Made by a program: the position numbers and the translations under genes. A stretch of 64,000 bases of DNA from positions 57,252,258 through 57,316,257 of the forward strand of contig CM046854.1 in assembly GCA_025617745.1 (NCBI GenBank), in the 5' to 3' direction. Positions 30,585-41,306 of the stretch are shown here, one piece after another. The notes under the pieces were generated by a model, which was not told the DNA's origin, did no database searches, and was given only the letters and a program-made list of their open reading frames with translations. The stretch's first letter is position 1. Each line of letters begins with the position of its first letter. This stretch comes from Heliocidaris erythrogramma. Its lineage: Eukaryota; Echinodermata; Echinoidea; Camarodonta; Echinometridae.

Positions 30585-32535
30585 TGTTTTTCCCCGAGCG
30601 CTTGTTCAACCGAATGTGGTAGGTGGCCGTCTTCACGCGTTTCTCCCCGCTTGGGAGGCCATCTCCGGGGACGCGTTTGTTCTCTCCGTCGTGCGAGACG
30701 GATTCTTCATAGATCTTTGCGCTTCGCTCCCCGGAGGGGCTATAAGAATTCGGTCACCTCCCATGTCTGCCCTGTCTCGATCTCATGCTTCAAAGGAGAT
30801 CGAGTCTCTTCTGGAAAAGAGGGCTATAGAAAGGGTAAGAGACAGGCCGTCTCTTTCCCTTTCTCCAATATTTGTTATTCCCAAGCGCTCGGGAAAACTT
30901 CGTTTGATACTGAACCTGAAAAGGATAAACAAATTTATTCCTCCGGTTCATTTTCGGATGGAGACTCTTGCCTCCATTCTTCCGTTGATCAAAAGGGAAG
31001 ACTACGCGGTCTCGATAGATCTCAAGGACGCGTACTTTCACATTCCCATTCATCGCGCATCTCGCGATCTTCTGGGGTTCTCCTTCCTCTCGGAGACTTA
31101 TCGTTTTCGGGCTCTTCCCTTCGGGCTGCGCCCGGCTCCTCGGGTTTTTACTCAAGTTGTAGCGGTGCTAGCGGCCTTTCTGAGGCGTCGCGGCCTGCGG
31201 TTGTTTTGTTACCTGGACGATTGGCTTCTCCTTGCGGAGTCGCGCGATCGTTTGTTGGACGAGATTCGTTTGCTCGTCTCTCTTACTCAAGACTTAGGTT
31301 TCCTAATAAATTGGGAAAAGTCAGAGTTAGTTCCCACTCGCAGCCCAGTTTTTCTGGGGGCGGTGTTAGACATAAGGAATCAGTTGGCTCGGCCCAGTCG
31401 AGACAGGATTCTCACCATTGTCTCTGCGGCTCGCAAGCTCTTGCTGGCCAGAAGAGTCTCGGCCAGACAGTGGCTTCAGTTTCTAGGTTATCTAGCCAGT
31501 CTAGTCGATGTTTTAGAGGACTGCCGGCTCCTCATGAGACCCTTTCAGAGACATCTCCTCAGGTTCTTCAAGCCGGGAAAAGACTCTCTTTTGGTCTGGA
31601 TTCCAGTACCAGTAAAGATCAAGTCTCTTCTCTCTTGTTGGACGAGCGAGGTGTTTCTCGCGCGAGGCAGGTCCTTCTCTGCCCCTCTTCCGTCGATATC
31701 GGTTTCGACGGACGCCTCTCGGTTGGGGTGGGGAGGACACTGCAATGGCAGCACGGTTGCGGGGGATTGGTCTCATCCTGGGACTCTTCCTCATATCAAT
31801 GTCCTGGAGTTTATGGCAGTTCTGTTGACCTTGCTCCATTTCAGAAGTCGACTTCTCAGTCGTTCGGTTCTGATTCTCACGGACAATGTTGCTGTGGCGG
31901 CATATATCAATCGGCAGGGAGGCACTCGTTCGGTTGCCCTGAATGCCCTAGCAGCTCAGCTGTGGAGGTGGTGTCGTCGCATGGCAATCACACCCGTGGC
32001 CTCTTTCATCCCCGGTCGGGAAAACCTCATTGCGGATTTTCTGTCCCGGGGCAGGTATCTTCCATCGGAATGGATGCTCCATCCGGAGGTATTTTGCCGC
32101 ATTCGCAGTTGCCTAGGTCCACTGGAAGTGGATCTATTTGCGTCGGTGCTAAATCACCAGCTGCCGAAGTATTGCTCCCGTGTTCGCGATCAGGGAGCAT
32201 GGGCTCTCGATGCTTTCTCCCTCAGCTGGGAGAACCTTCAGGGATTCGCCTTTCCTCTCTTCCAACTGATTCCGCGTGTCTTGCGGAAAATCAGGGAAGA
32301 TCGGGCGAGGGTGCTTGTAATAGCTCCCTTTTGGCCCAGGAGGAATTGGTTTCCGGAACTTATGAGCCTTCTAAGGGCTCAACCGTTAGTTCTCCTGTTA
32401 AGAGCGGATCTGGTGTTACAGCCCCTATCGGGGATTCTTCACCACAATCCGGAGTCTCTTCATTTGACTGCTTGGCCCCTGTCAGGGAATCTGCAAGACA
32501 GTCGGGTCTCTCTGATAGAGCCGCGGACTTTTTAA
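30499..32535 (+). CDS. DIRS copy B: reverse transcriptase and RNase H
   Basis: Part of the fossil element 28712-33922. The RT spans about 30760-31680: FVIPKRSGKLRLILNLKRIN, SIDLKDAYFHIPIH, ALPFGLRPAPRVFTQV and YLDDWLL with the catalytic aspartates. RNase H follows at about 31690-32060: STDASRLGWGG, EFMAVLLTLLHF, LILTDN and AAYINRQGGTRS. A conserved tail (PSEWMLHPEVF, ALDAFSLSWENLQGFAF) follows. It overlaps both the gag-like and recombinase frames, an arrangement normal for DIRS elements. Confidence 0.88.
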   Translation: MGEGVVAGAFREVLVVRRWLRRRPSLGFDVFPRALVQPNVVGGRLHAFLPAWEAISGDAFVLSVVRDGFFIDLCASLPGGAIRIRSPPMSALSRSHASKEIESLLEKRAIERVRDRPSLSLSPIFVIPKRSGKLRLILNLKRINKFIPPVHFRMETLASILPLIKREDYAVSIDLKDAYFHIPIHRASRDLLGFSFLSETYRFRALPFGLRPAPRVFTQVVAVLAAFLRRRGLRLFCYLDDWLLLAESRDRLLDEIRLLVSLTQDLGFLINWEKSELVPTRSPVFLGAVLDIRNQLARPSRDRILTIVSAARKLLLARRVSARQWLQFLGYLASLVDVLEDCRLLMRPFQRHLLRFFKPGKDSLLVWIPVPVKIKSLLSCWTSEVFLARGRSFSAPLPSISVSTDASRLGWGGHCNGSTVAGDWSHPGTLPHINVLEFMAVLLTLLHFRSRLLSRSVLILTDNVAVAAYINRQGGTRSVALNALAAQLWRWCRRMAITPVASFIPGRENLIADFLSRGRYLPSEWMLHPEVFCRIRSCLGPLEVDLFASVLNHQLPKYCSRVRDQGAWALDAFSLSWENLQGFAFPLFQLIPRVLRKIREDRARVLVIAPFWPRRNWFPELMSLLRAQPLVLLLRADLVLQPLSGILHHNPESLHLTAWPLSGNLQDSRVSLIEPRTF

Positions 32536-33509
32536 TGTCCAGTCGTAGGGTTTCTACTAGGGAAATTTACAATTCCCGTCTCTCGGTCTTTTTCCTTTGG
32601 TGCAAAGAGAGAAATCAAACCCCTTCTAAGGCTCCTATTGGTTCAATTGCGGATTTCTTAATCTCGTTATTTGACAAAGGGAGATCTATTTCTACTATCC
32701 GAGGCTACCGTTCGGCGATCGGGGCCATTCATTCGGGTTTTTCGGATGGTTCGGGGATTTCCAATTCCCCGCTACTAAGTGGTTTGATTCATTCGTTCTT
32801 TCTGAAACGACCTTCGTTTTCTAAGTTAGTGCCGTCTTGGAGTCTGCCTAAGGTCCTGGAGGCCTTGGCGAAACCTCCTTTTGAACCGTTAGGTGAAGCT
32901 TCGCTTCATCATCTTACGGTTAAGACGCTCTTTTTGGTAGCTATTGCCTCTGGGCAGAGGCGCAGTACTCTTCATGCTCTCTGTCTTACTCCTGGTCATG
33001 TTCGCTGGGAGAGAAAAGGTGTTAGATTGATTCCTAGGGCTTCTTTCGTTGCCAAGAATCAGACAGCTGCCTCCGGTCCTGTTGAGATTTTTCTTTGTCC
33101 GCTTTCTAACTTTTCTTCGGTGCGTGAGGACAAAGTTTGGTGTCCTGTTAGGGCTCTCAAATGGTATATTGATAAGACTAAGTCTTATCGTAAGGATGAT
33201 CAGTTGTTCCTGATCACTAGAGAGCCTTTTTCTCCTGCCTCTCTTGATTCCATTTCTAGATGGATCGTTGAAGCTATTAGGGCCGCTGGCACAGAGGCTC
33301 TTTTATCCGACAGTAAGCCTCGTGCTCATGATACTCGTAGTGTCAGCACTTCTTGGGCTCTGTTTCAAGGTGTGGCGCTTGTTGATATTTTGAAGGCTGC
33401 TTATTGGCGTTCGCCCAATTCCTTCATTTCTTGCTACCTTAGGGATATTCCCGCAGGTGAAGCTTTGTTTGCGTCAGCCACCTTGAAGGCCGCTGTGTCT
33501 TCTTTGTAG
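32510..33509 (+). CDS. DIRS copy B: tyrosine recombinase
   Basis: Part of the fossil element 28712-33922. The domain starts near RAADFLMSSRRVSTREIY, with an N-terminal SAM-like part (STIRGYRSAIGAIHSGFS) and a catalytic part with the family residues visible: R in SGQRRSTLHAL, H and R in RAHDTRSVSTSWALF, and Y in SFISCYLRD. It would join circular element DNA to the genome without target duplication, in line with the clean junctions of this copy. It lies at the end of a longer open frame whose upstream part is out of frame with the RT. Confidence 0.85.
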
Positions 33510-34031
33510 TCTTTGGTGTAATCCTATTTCCTTCTGCTCGAAACATGCCTCCCGGTCTTTGAGTTGGCGCTGGTCTGGCATAATAGGTAGGTATATATGA
33601 TTTATTGCAGTAAATTTGTAAAATCAGCACTGATTTTCTTATTTACTATATAAATCTATATACCTTCCTATGACCCTCCCTCCTTCCCCGCTCCTTGCAA
33701 GCAACATGTTTCTTCTTGGGGTTGCTCGCAAAAGAGGAAGATGGCCGTAGCGTATTGACGCGCGTGAGTGGCGAAGGGGACAATAGGATTACGGGGGGTG
33801 CGCACAATATTGTGACACATGTGTGATAATTCTCGAAGGGGTCCCGTAGTCAAGACTACAGGCATAATAGGTAGGTATATAGATTTATATAGTAAATAAG
33901 AAAATCAGTGCTGATTTTACAATTCTCTCTTGTCATCCTTTCTCGTCGATCCATTTCTAATTTCCTTTTCCCTTTCCTCCTACCAACACACATGGTGAAC
34001 CGTAAACCTTCTCCACGTTACTTATGTTATT

Positions 34032-34261
34032 GTTCCCATTTGTATCAGTGCTCTTATCAGTGCTCTGATCAGCATGCTGTAAAAGCAAAACAGTTAATGT
34101 TCACTTAAATAAGTAGAGGTTAGAGCAGTATACCTGAATGTCCATGGAAGGCAACTCCAAGTTAACTTCCAAAATATTATTTTTCTTTATAATGCAGTGT
34201 AATCTTTATCCATTTTGATGTGTGATTCAGTTATCACAGGGTGGTTGAGAACTTATTATCT
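34032..34261 (+). other. LRR-unit intron resumed after the Penelope-like insertion
   Basis: Continues the block seen at 20840-21089 (CAGCATGCTGTAAAAGC, GGTTAGAGCAGTATACCTG, GTGATTCAGTTATCACAGG) up to the ATCT target at 34258-34261. Confidence 0.75.
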
Positions 34262-37200
34262 GGGTCAATTCACGTCAAATCAACGTATGGGTGTCACCCG
34301 ACCCCCTTCGATTTTCTTTAAACTCGCACCAAATGTTCCCCCAAGTGTCTGACGGAAAACTCCAAAATATTTTGCCCCAAGGTCAAACGGTTGCTAAGAT
34401 ATGGCCTCGCCTAGCAACCAATGCACGTACAAACCAATAGGGCTAATTAAATTTATGCATTTTTGATTGAGAACTGTAGCCAAAATGTTTCATACAGAGA
34501 GCTCATTGTCTGGATATTGTGAGAACTTTATGCCCTTTACAAAAAAAAATAATCATGACACAAATACGATTCTCCATTTTCGTGTACAAGGTCACCGAAA
34601 ATGGCGTGAACTGTAAAATCTGTGATTTCAAGTGTATGTTTGGAGGTTCATAGCTTCAAAATCAAATAAGCTTAGGACCCAATATTTTGTATATTTGAAC
34701 ACTTTTAGTAATTGAACAAACCTAAAAAAAAATCAGAACGTTTGTCCAAGCGGTTTTGCTAAAGAGCACCCTCAAATTTGGGATATTTTCAAAATAAGCC
34801 AAGTTCATGGTCATGGATCACCCTTAGTCCAATCTCAGAACACCACCAATTCTTGTGTATGGTTAGGCATTTACCTATATTAATAACGAGTTACCAAAGA
34901 AATTTTGCGTTCGGAACGTTCAATGGCCAATGTACACTGTCGAAAATGGTCATAAACGCATCAAAATCAAAGAAAATTGACATATGGGCTTAAGATCATA
35001 TTTCAAATGTTAATTCCTTCAAGATAAAAAGGCCAAGCATAGTGATATTAACAGTTTTGGTAGGATATTATAGGTACTAAAAGAATATATACTAGTGTAA
35101 GTTTGTTTTATAGGGAATGACCTTGAAATCGCTTCTCAAAAGCAATTATACACTTAAAATATGCTAATTTCTGGTCACGTGTTACCTTTATAGCATATTT
35201 CATAATTGATTTTCTCACAGACCCTAAAATTTGGGCATGTTGATATATTACTAAAATGGTAGTTTCTAATGAGTTCTTGAAGAATATGTCACATTTGTAC
35301 ACTCTAATCTGACTATGATCTTGAAATGGTGCCCCCAAAAGGGTCCAAAATCATTAAAATAGGTAATTCGCGCTCACGTGTGACTTTTATAGCATAATTC
35401 AAAATTGATTATCTCACAAACCCAATCCCAATCATGATCATATTTACAATATTGATAGGTTTTAATGGGGACTTGAAGAATATGTCACATTTGTACACTC
35501 TTATTTAACTATGACTTAGCAATGGTGGCCCAAAATGGGGCCGAAATCATTATGCTGAGGCATAGCAAATATTCCTTCATCAGCCTTCAGCTTTCTTTCT
35601 TTCCTGACTGAGTAGTCAGAAACACCAAACTCATCCATTGTTTTTGGTACACTCAAACTTGGTGGTGTCATAGTTAACATCTGAAGCTTCTTTTGTCTTG
35701 GGGAACTTGCAATTTTTTCCTTCATATTTTTCACCATCTCATCTAGATCTGCACATTTTGTGCATTTTGTCTCTGATTGATCTAGTGACAAAGATTCCTG
35801 GTCCACATTCAGAGTTTTTGCAATCTTCTCTTGCAACTGAGATGATGCTTCTGACTATCAATCTTGTAAATATCATCATGCTCAGGCATTGCGTTTGTGA
35901 GAAAATCTATTTTGAATTATGTTGTATGTGAGTGCGAATTAGCATATTTAACAATTAGGGCCCATGTTTGGGGCACCATTTCAAGGTCATAGTCAAATTA
36001 GAGTGTACAAATGTAACATATTCTTCAAGTACTCATTGGAATCTATCAATATTGAAAATATCATTATCAGGCTTTGGGTTTGTGAGAATAAATTTTGAAA
36101 TATGCTATAAAAGTCACATGTGAGTGCGAATTAGCATATTTTAACAATTTGGGCCCCTTTTGGGGGCACCATTTCAAGGTCATAGTCAAATTAGAGTGTA
36201 CAAATGTGACATATTCTTCAAGTACTCATTGAAAGCTATCAATATTGAAAATATCATCATTATCAGGCTTTGGGTTTGTGAGACAATAAATTTTAAGAGT
36301 GTATAAAATTCACACGTGGGGGCAAATTAGCATTATTTAATGATCTTGGACCTTTTGGGGGAACCATTTCAAGGTCATAGTCAAATTAGAGTGTACAAAT
36401 GTGATATATTCTTCAATTACTCATTTGAAACTATCAATATTGTAAATAGCACTATGATCAGGCTTTTGCGTTTGTGAGAAAATCAATTATGGAATATGCT
36501 CTAAAGGTCACACGTGACCAGAAATTAGCATATTTTAAGTGTATAATTGTTTTTTGTTGAATTTTAAGAAGCGATTTCAAGGTCATTCCCTATAAAACAA
36601 ACTTACAGTAGTATATATTCTTTTAGTACCTATAATATCCTACCATAACTGTTAATATCACTATGCTTGGCCTTTTTATCTTGAAGGAATTAACATTTGA
36701 AATATGATCTTAAGCCCATATGTCAATTTTCTTTGATTTTGATGCGTTTATGACCATTTTCGACAGTGTACATTGGCCATTGAACGTTCCGGATGCAAAA
36801 TTTCTTTGGTAACTCGTTAAAATATAGGTAAATGCCTATCCATACACAAGAAATGGTGGTGTTCTGAGATTGGACTAAGGGTGATCCATGACCTTGAACT
36901 TGGCTTATTTTGAAAATATCCCAAATTTGAGGGCGCTCTTTAGCAAAACCGCTTGGACAAACGTTCTGAGTTTTTTTTAGGTTTGTTCAATTACTAAAAG
37001 TGTTCAAATATACAAAATATTGGGTCCTAAGCTTATTTGATTTTGAAGCTATGAACCTCCAAACATGCACTTGAAATCACAGATTTTACAGTTCACACCA
37101 TTTCCGGTGACCTTGTACACGAAAAGGGAGAATCGTATTTGTGTCATGATTATTTTTTTTGTAAAGGGCATAAAGTTCTCACAATATCCAAACAATGAGC

Positions 37201-37448
37201 TCTCTGTGTGAAAAATTTTGGCTACAGTTGTCAATCATAAATGCATAAATTTAATTAGCCTTATTGCTCTGTCTGCGCACTGGTTGCTAGGCGAGGCCAT
37301 ATCTTAGCAACCGTTTTACCTTGGGGCAAAATATTTCGGGGTTTTTCGTCAGACACTTGGGGGAACATTTGGTGCGAGTTTAAAGAAAATCAAAGGGGGT
37401 CGGGTGACAACTTGTCTGAAAATCCATTGATTTGATGTGAATTGACCC
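34262..37448. mobile_element. Foldback element of 3.2 kb with about 1.1-kb inverted arms
   Basis: It begins GGGTCAATTCACGTC and ends GATGTGAATTGACCC, flanked by ATCT at 34258-34261 and 37449-37452. The arms (34262 to about 35370; about 36340-37448) match in reverse along their whole length, including CCGACCCCCTTCGATTTTC, GGCCTCGCCTAGCAACC and GACATATGGGCTTAAGATC. Toward the centre are three to four tandem blocks of about 185 bp with TTTCAAGGTCATAGTCAAAT (about 35982, 36172 and 36368) and inverted counterparts near 35290 and 35490. The loop holds a minus-strand coding fragment. No transposase was recognised; the superfamily is unknown. Confidence 0.85.
35516..35836 (-). CDS. Coding fragment in the loop of the foldback element, function unknown
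   Basis: The 106-codon minus-strand frame contains KCADLDEMVKNMKEKIASSP, then RQKKLQMLTMTPPSLSVPKT and MDEFGVSDYSVRKERKLKAD then EGIFAMPQ. The part from MLTMTPPS to AMPQ looks like a short helix-turn-helix segment (EFGVSDYSVRKERKL) seen, as far as I recall, in uncharacterised multi-copy proteins of marine invertebrates. Composition and lack of repeats suggest genuine protein rather than chance. It begins and ends without start or stop context, so it is probably an exon or a piece of a larger gene carried by the foldback. It could be a transposase-associated protein or captured host sequence. Confidence 0.5.
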   Translation of the reverse strand: MQEKIAKTLNVDQESLSLDQSETKCTKCADLDEMVKNMKEKIASSPRQKKLQMLTMTPPSLSVPKTMDEFGVSDYSVRKERKLKADEGIFAMPQHNDFGPILGHHC

Positions 37449-37653
37449 ATCTTATAAATTGATTTTTCTTCTTGAGATTTATTTATTTTTGCATTTTCAA
37501 ACAAATTGCCCTTTCTTTGCTATCATGGCATAATTACACAGAAAAAAAATTGGAAAGATAAGTATGTACATGTACCTGTATTTAGTAGAGTAATGTGGCT
37601 AGGGGAATGTGCCAAGATGAATGACATACTATCTTCAATGTTTATGTCTTCAG
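37449..37653 (+). other. LRR-unit intron upstream of exon 5
   Basis: Same sequence as before exons 3 and 4 (AAATTGATTTTTCTTC, AGTATGTACATGTACCTG), ending with acceptor ATGTCTTCAG at 37653. Confidence 0.75.
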
Positions 37654-37836
37654 GTCCACACTGTAACTTTGGAAATTCAAAAATTAGGTGTGACGGGACA
37701 AAACCCACAACTGTCACCATCAGCCTGCTGTGGCCTTGCAAGTGCACTGTGCACCATGCCCAACCTGAGAAAGCTGACACTGCAATGTGTGACATCTCTC
37801 CGTGATGAGTTCTATTCTACCTTTGCATCGTCCAAG
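37654..37836 (+). CDS. LRR exon 5 of an NLR-like receptor gene (61 codons, phase 0-0)
   Basis: It begins VHTVTLEIQKLGVTGQ and contains SACCGLASALCTMPNLRKL then SLRDEFYSTFASSK. Acceptor AG is at 37652-37653; donor AAG/GTACAT at 37837. At 183 nt it lacks four codons present near the end of exons 3 and 4 (they have GEKASSIK where this has ASSK), still in phase. The first loop (EIQKLGVTG) is unlike exons 3 and 4, while the ASALCTMP helix is identical, so variation concentrates on one face. The following intron resembles those after exons 6 and 7 rather than those after 3 and 4. Confidence 0.85.
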
Positions 37837-39034
37837 GTACATTCACCTACATGTGTGGGTAGATCTAAACAAACATAATTGAAACTAGAGATGACCTAGT
37901 ACAGTTGTACAGGTAGGCTAGAATAAGAAGTATGAATAAAGTACATTCCCCGCTGATTAGGAACTCAAAATGTGAACATGAGACATGGAGTAAGGGAGGG
38001 AGTTTTCGGCACAAAAAAGGAGAAACCCCCCGAATAAATGCATTTTGATAGAAGTATATCAGTAAAAGGTTGAGGAAAAACGGACAACTAATAAAAAGGT
38101 TGTGAATATTTGAAATCCTGAATTTGGCAATGTCCTCATTATGCTAATGAGATGCTGTGATGTAAATGTGCTATACTTTCCAATTGCCTGTTGTAAAAAA
38201 CCTTTTCCTTGAATATATCTTAGAAAATTTGATATCTGCGATATAGGTGGTGTTCATAAATTTATTCCTTGCAATATATTTCAAGCACAATGTTGATAAT
38301 TCAATTTTCTTTGTTTAAAGATCACATTACAAGAAAATCACAAATATGGCAATTAATGTATCACTAGAAACTGGGGAGCTTACAGATGGCAATCGTATAA
38401 GTTTTATGTCAACTGCGTATCTGATGATTATAAAAACAACATAAATAAAAGCTCTTCTAAGCATCTGGAATTTACTGCAATAAATCATATATACCTACCT
38501 ATTATGCCTGTCGTCTTGACTACGGGACCCCTTCGAGAATTTATCACACATGAGTCACAATATTGTGCGCACCCCCCGTAATCCTATTGTCCCCTTCGCC
38601 ACTCACGCGCGTCAATACGCTACGGCCATCTTCCTCTTTCTTGCTCGCCCCCGACGAGATAGGACGTATAGTCACAGCGCTCCTGAAATCAGGTCGTATA
38701 GTATCTTTTAGGTGCGCTTTTTCGCATAGTTAAAGCACTTTTAGGTACCTATATTCGTTTAGATTATAGTACTTTGTGTTTGAGTCACTGTTTTGATTCC
38801 CTTTCTTGGCACTTATTTTTCTCTTTCACGGTCAGCCCCACGTAGATTTTTCTGTGTTTGCGGGTGTTTCCGTTTGTCACCGAGCCTTTGGGTTCGGTGT
38901 TTGTTCTTACGGTTTTTAGGCTGTGAAAATTTCTTTAGTGCGTATCTCCCAAATAAAATTTACCCTTATTTTACTGCATTCAGTTGAAGTATTTCTTATT
39001 TTGAAAAGTATACTTTATTGTCTGTTTTATTGCA

Positions 39035-41281
39035 GTGGTATGGATTCGGAAGAAGAAGCAGCTAGGTCAAGGAGACCTGCTTCTTCCGAAGAGTCGTCTA
39101 GCAAGACGACTCGGCCTTCCAGAACTCCCCCGAGTACTTCGGTACACGGGGGAGGGAGGAGGGCTAAGGGTAAGTTGCCTAGTGGTGTTTCCTTTGCAGA
39201 GTTTGCCAGTCTCGGAGCTTGCGGCTTCAGGACGGGTGGCGTTAACTGAATCGGGATTGTCAACTCCGAAGCCTGTGGTTTCGGGGTGGGTGGCGTCAGA
39301 TTCTAGTGGTTTGGATATCTCGAATCCAATCCCCCGGTCGCTGAGACCAGAGGGGGGGGCGGTTGTTTCCCGTATGGTAGCGTTCACTCGCTCTGATCCG
39401 TTAGGGGAGACGCGCCCCACTACTGCAGGGCAACCCACGGGCTTAGTCCATGTTGGTCTGGGTTCTCAAACCCTAGCCCCCGGCAAACGCCATATGGGGG
39501 AACGAGTACTTCCTGGGCTGTCTACATTGCCAGCTAATGGGAATGCTCGAGCTAACAATTATGGACGCTCTTCGGAGCAACAGGTGTTTTCACCTGAGTG
39601 CGTGACTACTAGTGCTCCCCTATTGCTGCTTTCTAGCGGTCCAATAGCGGGTTCACACGCCTTTAGTAGTCATCGGGCACATACCGAGTCATCTCGGTCT
39701 GCCCCCGCACTGGGAGCTTTTAGCTCCCAACCCATGGCTACTGCATCTTCTTGCTTAGCCAATATGGGTGATTTGGGCGATTCTCTAGGCTTACGCCATG
39801 AGCGCTCCAATCCCTTTATGGGAAGTGAACGTCCCTCCGCGGAGGGATCGGTTCGTGTTTCCGAAGAGGCTTCGGGGATCCGAACGAATCCGATTAAGCG
39901 TTCTAAGAAAAGGGTTTCGGCTACGACTCTTGTCGAGCCAGCCAAGAAAAAGGCCAAGAAGAAGGCAAAAAGTGGCAAGGCTTTGCCGGCCTCTTGCCCG
40001 TCTGGCCTGGCTAACCCAGCTAGCTCCTCTCAAGCTGACATGTTCAGTATGATGCGGGCTTTTGCTCAGAATCAGGGTTGGTCCTTTGTACCGGCTACTT
40101 CAACCCTGACTTCTGTCCCTATTCAGGGATCTCGCTTTGAGTCTAATCAGCCTTTTGTGATTGATTCGTCTTTGTCTGAGTCGGATTCGCATGTGCCTCC
40201 TATTCCCGCGGCCCTTGGGGCTCCGCCGGGCGAGGAGACTTTTGTTGAACCATGCGGGGCTCTGCCTGCGGAGGCCTTTGTTAGCGTTCCTTTGTCTCAT
40301 TCCACTCGGGTGGAACCAGATTTGGATGTGGCCTCTCAAGCTTCGGTTTCTGAATCGCTTGGGCAGGCGGAGTCTCAATCGCTCGCTCTCTGTGGGGTGG
40401 AAGCGATTGCTTTGTTGTCCAAATATCTCCCTGAATTTCAGTCAACCCGCGCGCAGGGTTCGACTTCGCGTTGGAAATTTAAGGAGCAGGATTCCTCTGA
40501 GGGTATTGCTCTTGAGGAGGATTTCAAGCTGGAGTATGACCGCATTGAGGCCGCGCTGTTGGTTAAGCGCCCTAATGCGGTCAAGGGTAAGGCTTTCGCC
40601 TTTTGTTCTCAGGACCAAGACAGCTTTTTCAAGGCTAAGACTCTTTCTCCTGAGATTTTAGAGGTTGGTCGTCGCTTGCGGGCGACTAATCCGCTTACCT
40701 CCGCTGCGTTCAAGGCGGAGGATAAGATTTGGTTTAATATTGAAAACCAGGTTAGGTCGTCACTATGCCGCGAGGCCGACCTTGGGTCCAGGGCGGAGGA
40801 GTTGAATGTTACCGATGGTGACAAGCTGATTATTGACGACTTGCTGCATACTCTTTTTTGTCTGCAGTGGTCGCAGCTTTCCACCGCAGCTGCTTCGGCT
40901 ACGTTCCGTCGCAGGACCTCGGCTCTCTCGGCACTGGGTGTTAGAGAGTCGGGCATTGCTCAACTTCTCCGGGATGTTCCGTCTCGGGGTCCTTCGCTTT
41001 TTGGTGGTAAATTCGCTACGGTTTTTCAGAGAGAGATCGATGCGCGAAAGCAGATCTCGGATATGACTAAGCAGTTTCACACTAGCTCTAAGCCAACGCG
41101 GGCCCCTGTTCAGCGTAGACCTGCTGGTCCCGTTTCGGGTCAACGCAGTCGCGTGTCTAGGGTCCCGCCTCCTGAGCCGCAGCCAGCTCCTTCTCGTGGG
41201 AGAGGGGGTCGTGGCAGGGGCATTTCGAGAGGTTCTCGTGGTAAGGCGATGGCTTCGCAGAAGGCCAAGCCTGGGTTTTGA
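39035..41281 (+). CDS. DIRS copy C: gag-like ORF
   Basis: Part of the fossil element 38470-44450. The ATG at 39040 opens a short Ser/Glu-rich start (MDSEEEAARSRRPASSEESS), and the longer frame across this region encodes the same lysine-rich, Ser/Pro-rich and CGVEAIALLSKYLPEF regions as copy B, ending in the Arg/Gly-rich tail. It has more 5' gag sequence than copy B. Confidence 0.7.
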   Translation: MVWIRKKKQLGQGDLLLPKSRLARRLGLPELPRVLRYTGEGGGLRVSCLVVFPLQSLPVSELAASGRVALTESGLSTPKPVVSGWVASDSSGLDISNPIPRSLRPEGGAVVSRMVAFTRSDPLGETRPTTAGQPTGLVHVGLGSQTLAPGKRHMGERVLPGLSTLPANGNARANNYGRSSEQQVFSPECVTTSAPLLLLSSGPIAGSHAFSSHRAHTESSRSAPALGAFSSQPMATASSCLANMGDLGDSLGLRHERSNPFMGSERPSAEGSVRVSEEASGIRTNPIKRSKKRVSATTLVEPAKKKAKKKAKSGKALPASCPSGLANPASSSQADMFSMMRAFAQNQGWSFVPATSTLTSVPIQGSRFESNQPFVIDSSLSESDSHVPPIPAALGAPPGEETFVEPCGALPAEAFVSVPLSHSTRVEPDLDVASQASVSESLGQAESQSLALCGVEAIALLSKYLPEFQSTRAQGSTSRWKFKEQDSSEGIALEEDFKLEYDRIEAALLVKRPNAVKGKAFAFCSQDQDSFFKAKTLSPEILEVGRRLRATNPLTSAAFKAEDKIWFNIENQVRSSLCREADLGSRAEELNVTDGDKLIIDDLLHTLFCLQWSQLSTAAASATFRRRTSALSALGVRESGIAQLLRDVPSRGPSLFGGKFATVFQREIDARKQISDMTKQFHTSSKPTRAPVQRRPAGPVSGQRSRVSRVPPPEPQPAPSRGRGGRGRGISRGSRGKAMASQKAKPGF

Positions 41282-41306
41282 TGCTTTTTGATGCTTTTGA
41301 TGCTTT

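Larger units (their letters stand above)
28712..33922 (+). mobile_element. DIRS-like tyrosine-recombinase retrotransposon, copy B
   Basis: Bounded exactly by comparison with the Penelope-like left arm; no target duplication, as expected for DIRS. The left terminal repeat is about 28712-28866 and its inverted partner about 33745-33922 (shared TACCTACCTATTATGCCTG / CAGGCATAATAGGTAGGTA). An internal complementary region at about 33575-33680 carries copies of both extreme ends, the family hallmark. Parts: gag-like, RT with RNase H, tyrosine recombinase. The terminal repeats and coding parts are very similar to copy C (38.5-44.5 kb), so insertion was recent. It is about 0.8 kb shorter than copy C and is judged broken, with about one or two structural differences. 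Confidence 0.9.
26898..34019. mobile_element. Penelope-like element (about 1.9 kb) carrying a nested DIRS element
   Basis: Flanked by ACTTATGTTATT at 26886-26897 and 34020-34031, a 12-bp target duplication within the LRR-unit intron. Terminal inverted sequence of about 97 bp (GGTTTACGGTTCACCATGTG near 26944 and its reverse complement near 33990) continues into large inverted arms (27027-27664 and 28068-28711). The centre encodes a minus-strand GIY-YIG domain. The DIRS copy at 28712-33922 lies inside the right arm; its removal points match the left arm base for base. The RT domain is absent, so this is a 5'-truncated copy with an inverted partner, as Penelope-like elements often leave. Confidence 0.8.

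Noticed and set aside
28955-31839. Several minus-strand and alternate-frame open reading frames of 60-160 codons within DIRS copies
   Set aside because: They mirror GC-rich coding DNA of the gag-like and RT genes, recur in both copies for that reason alone, and show no domains.
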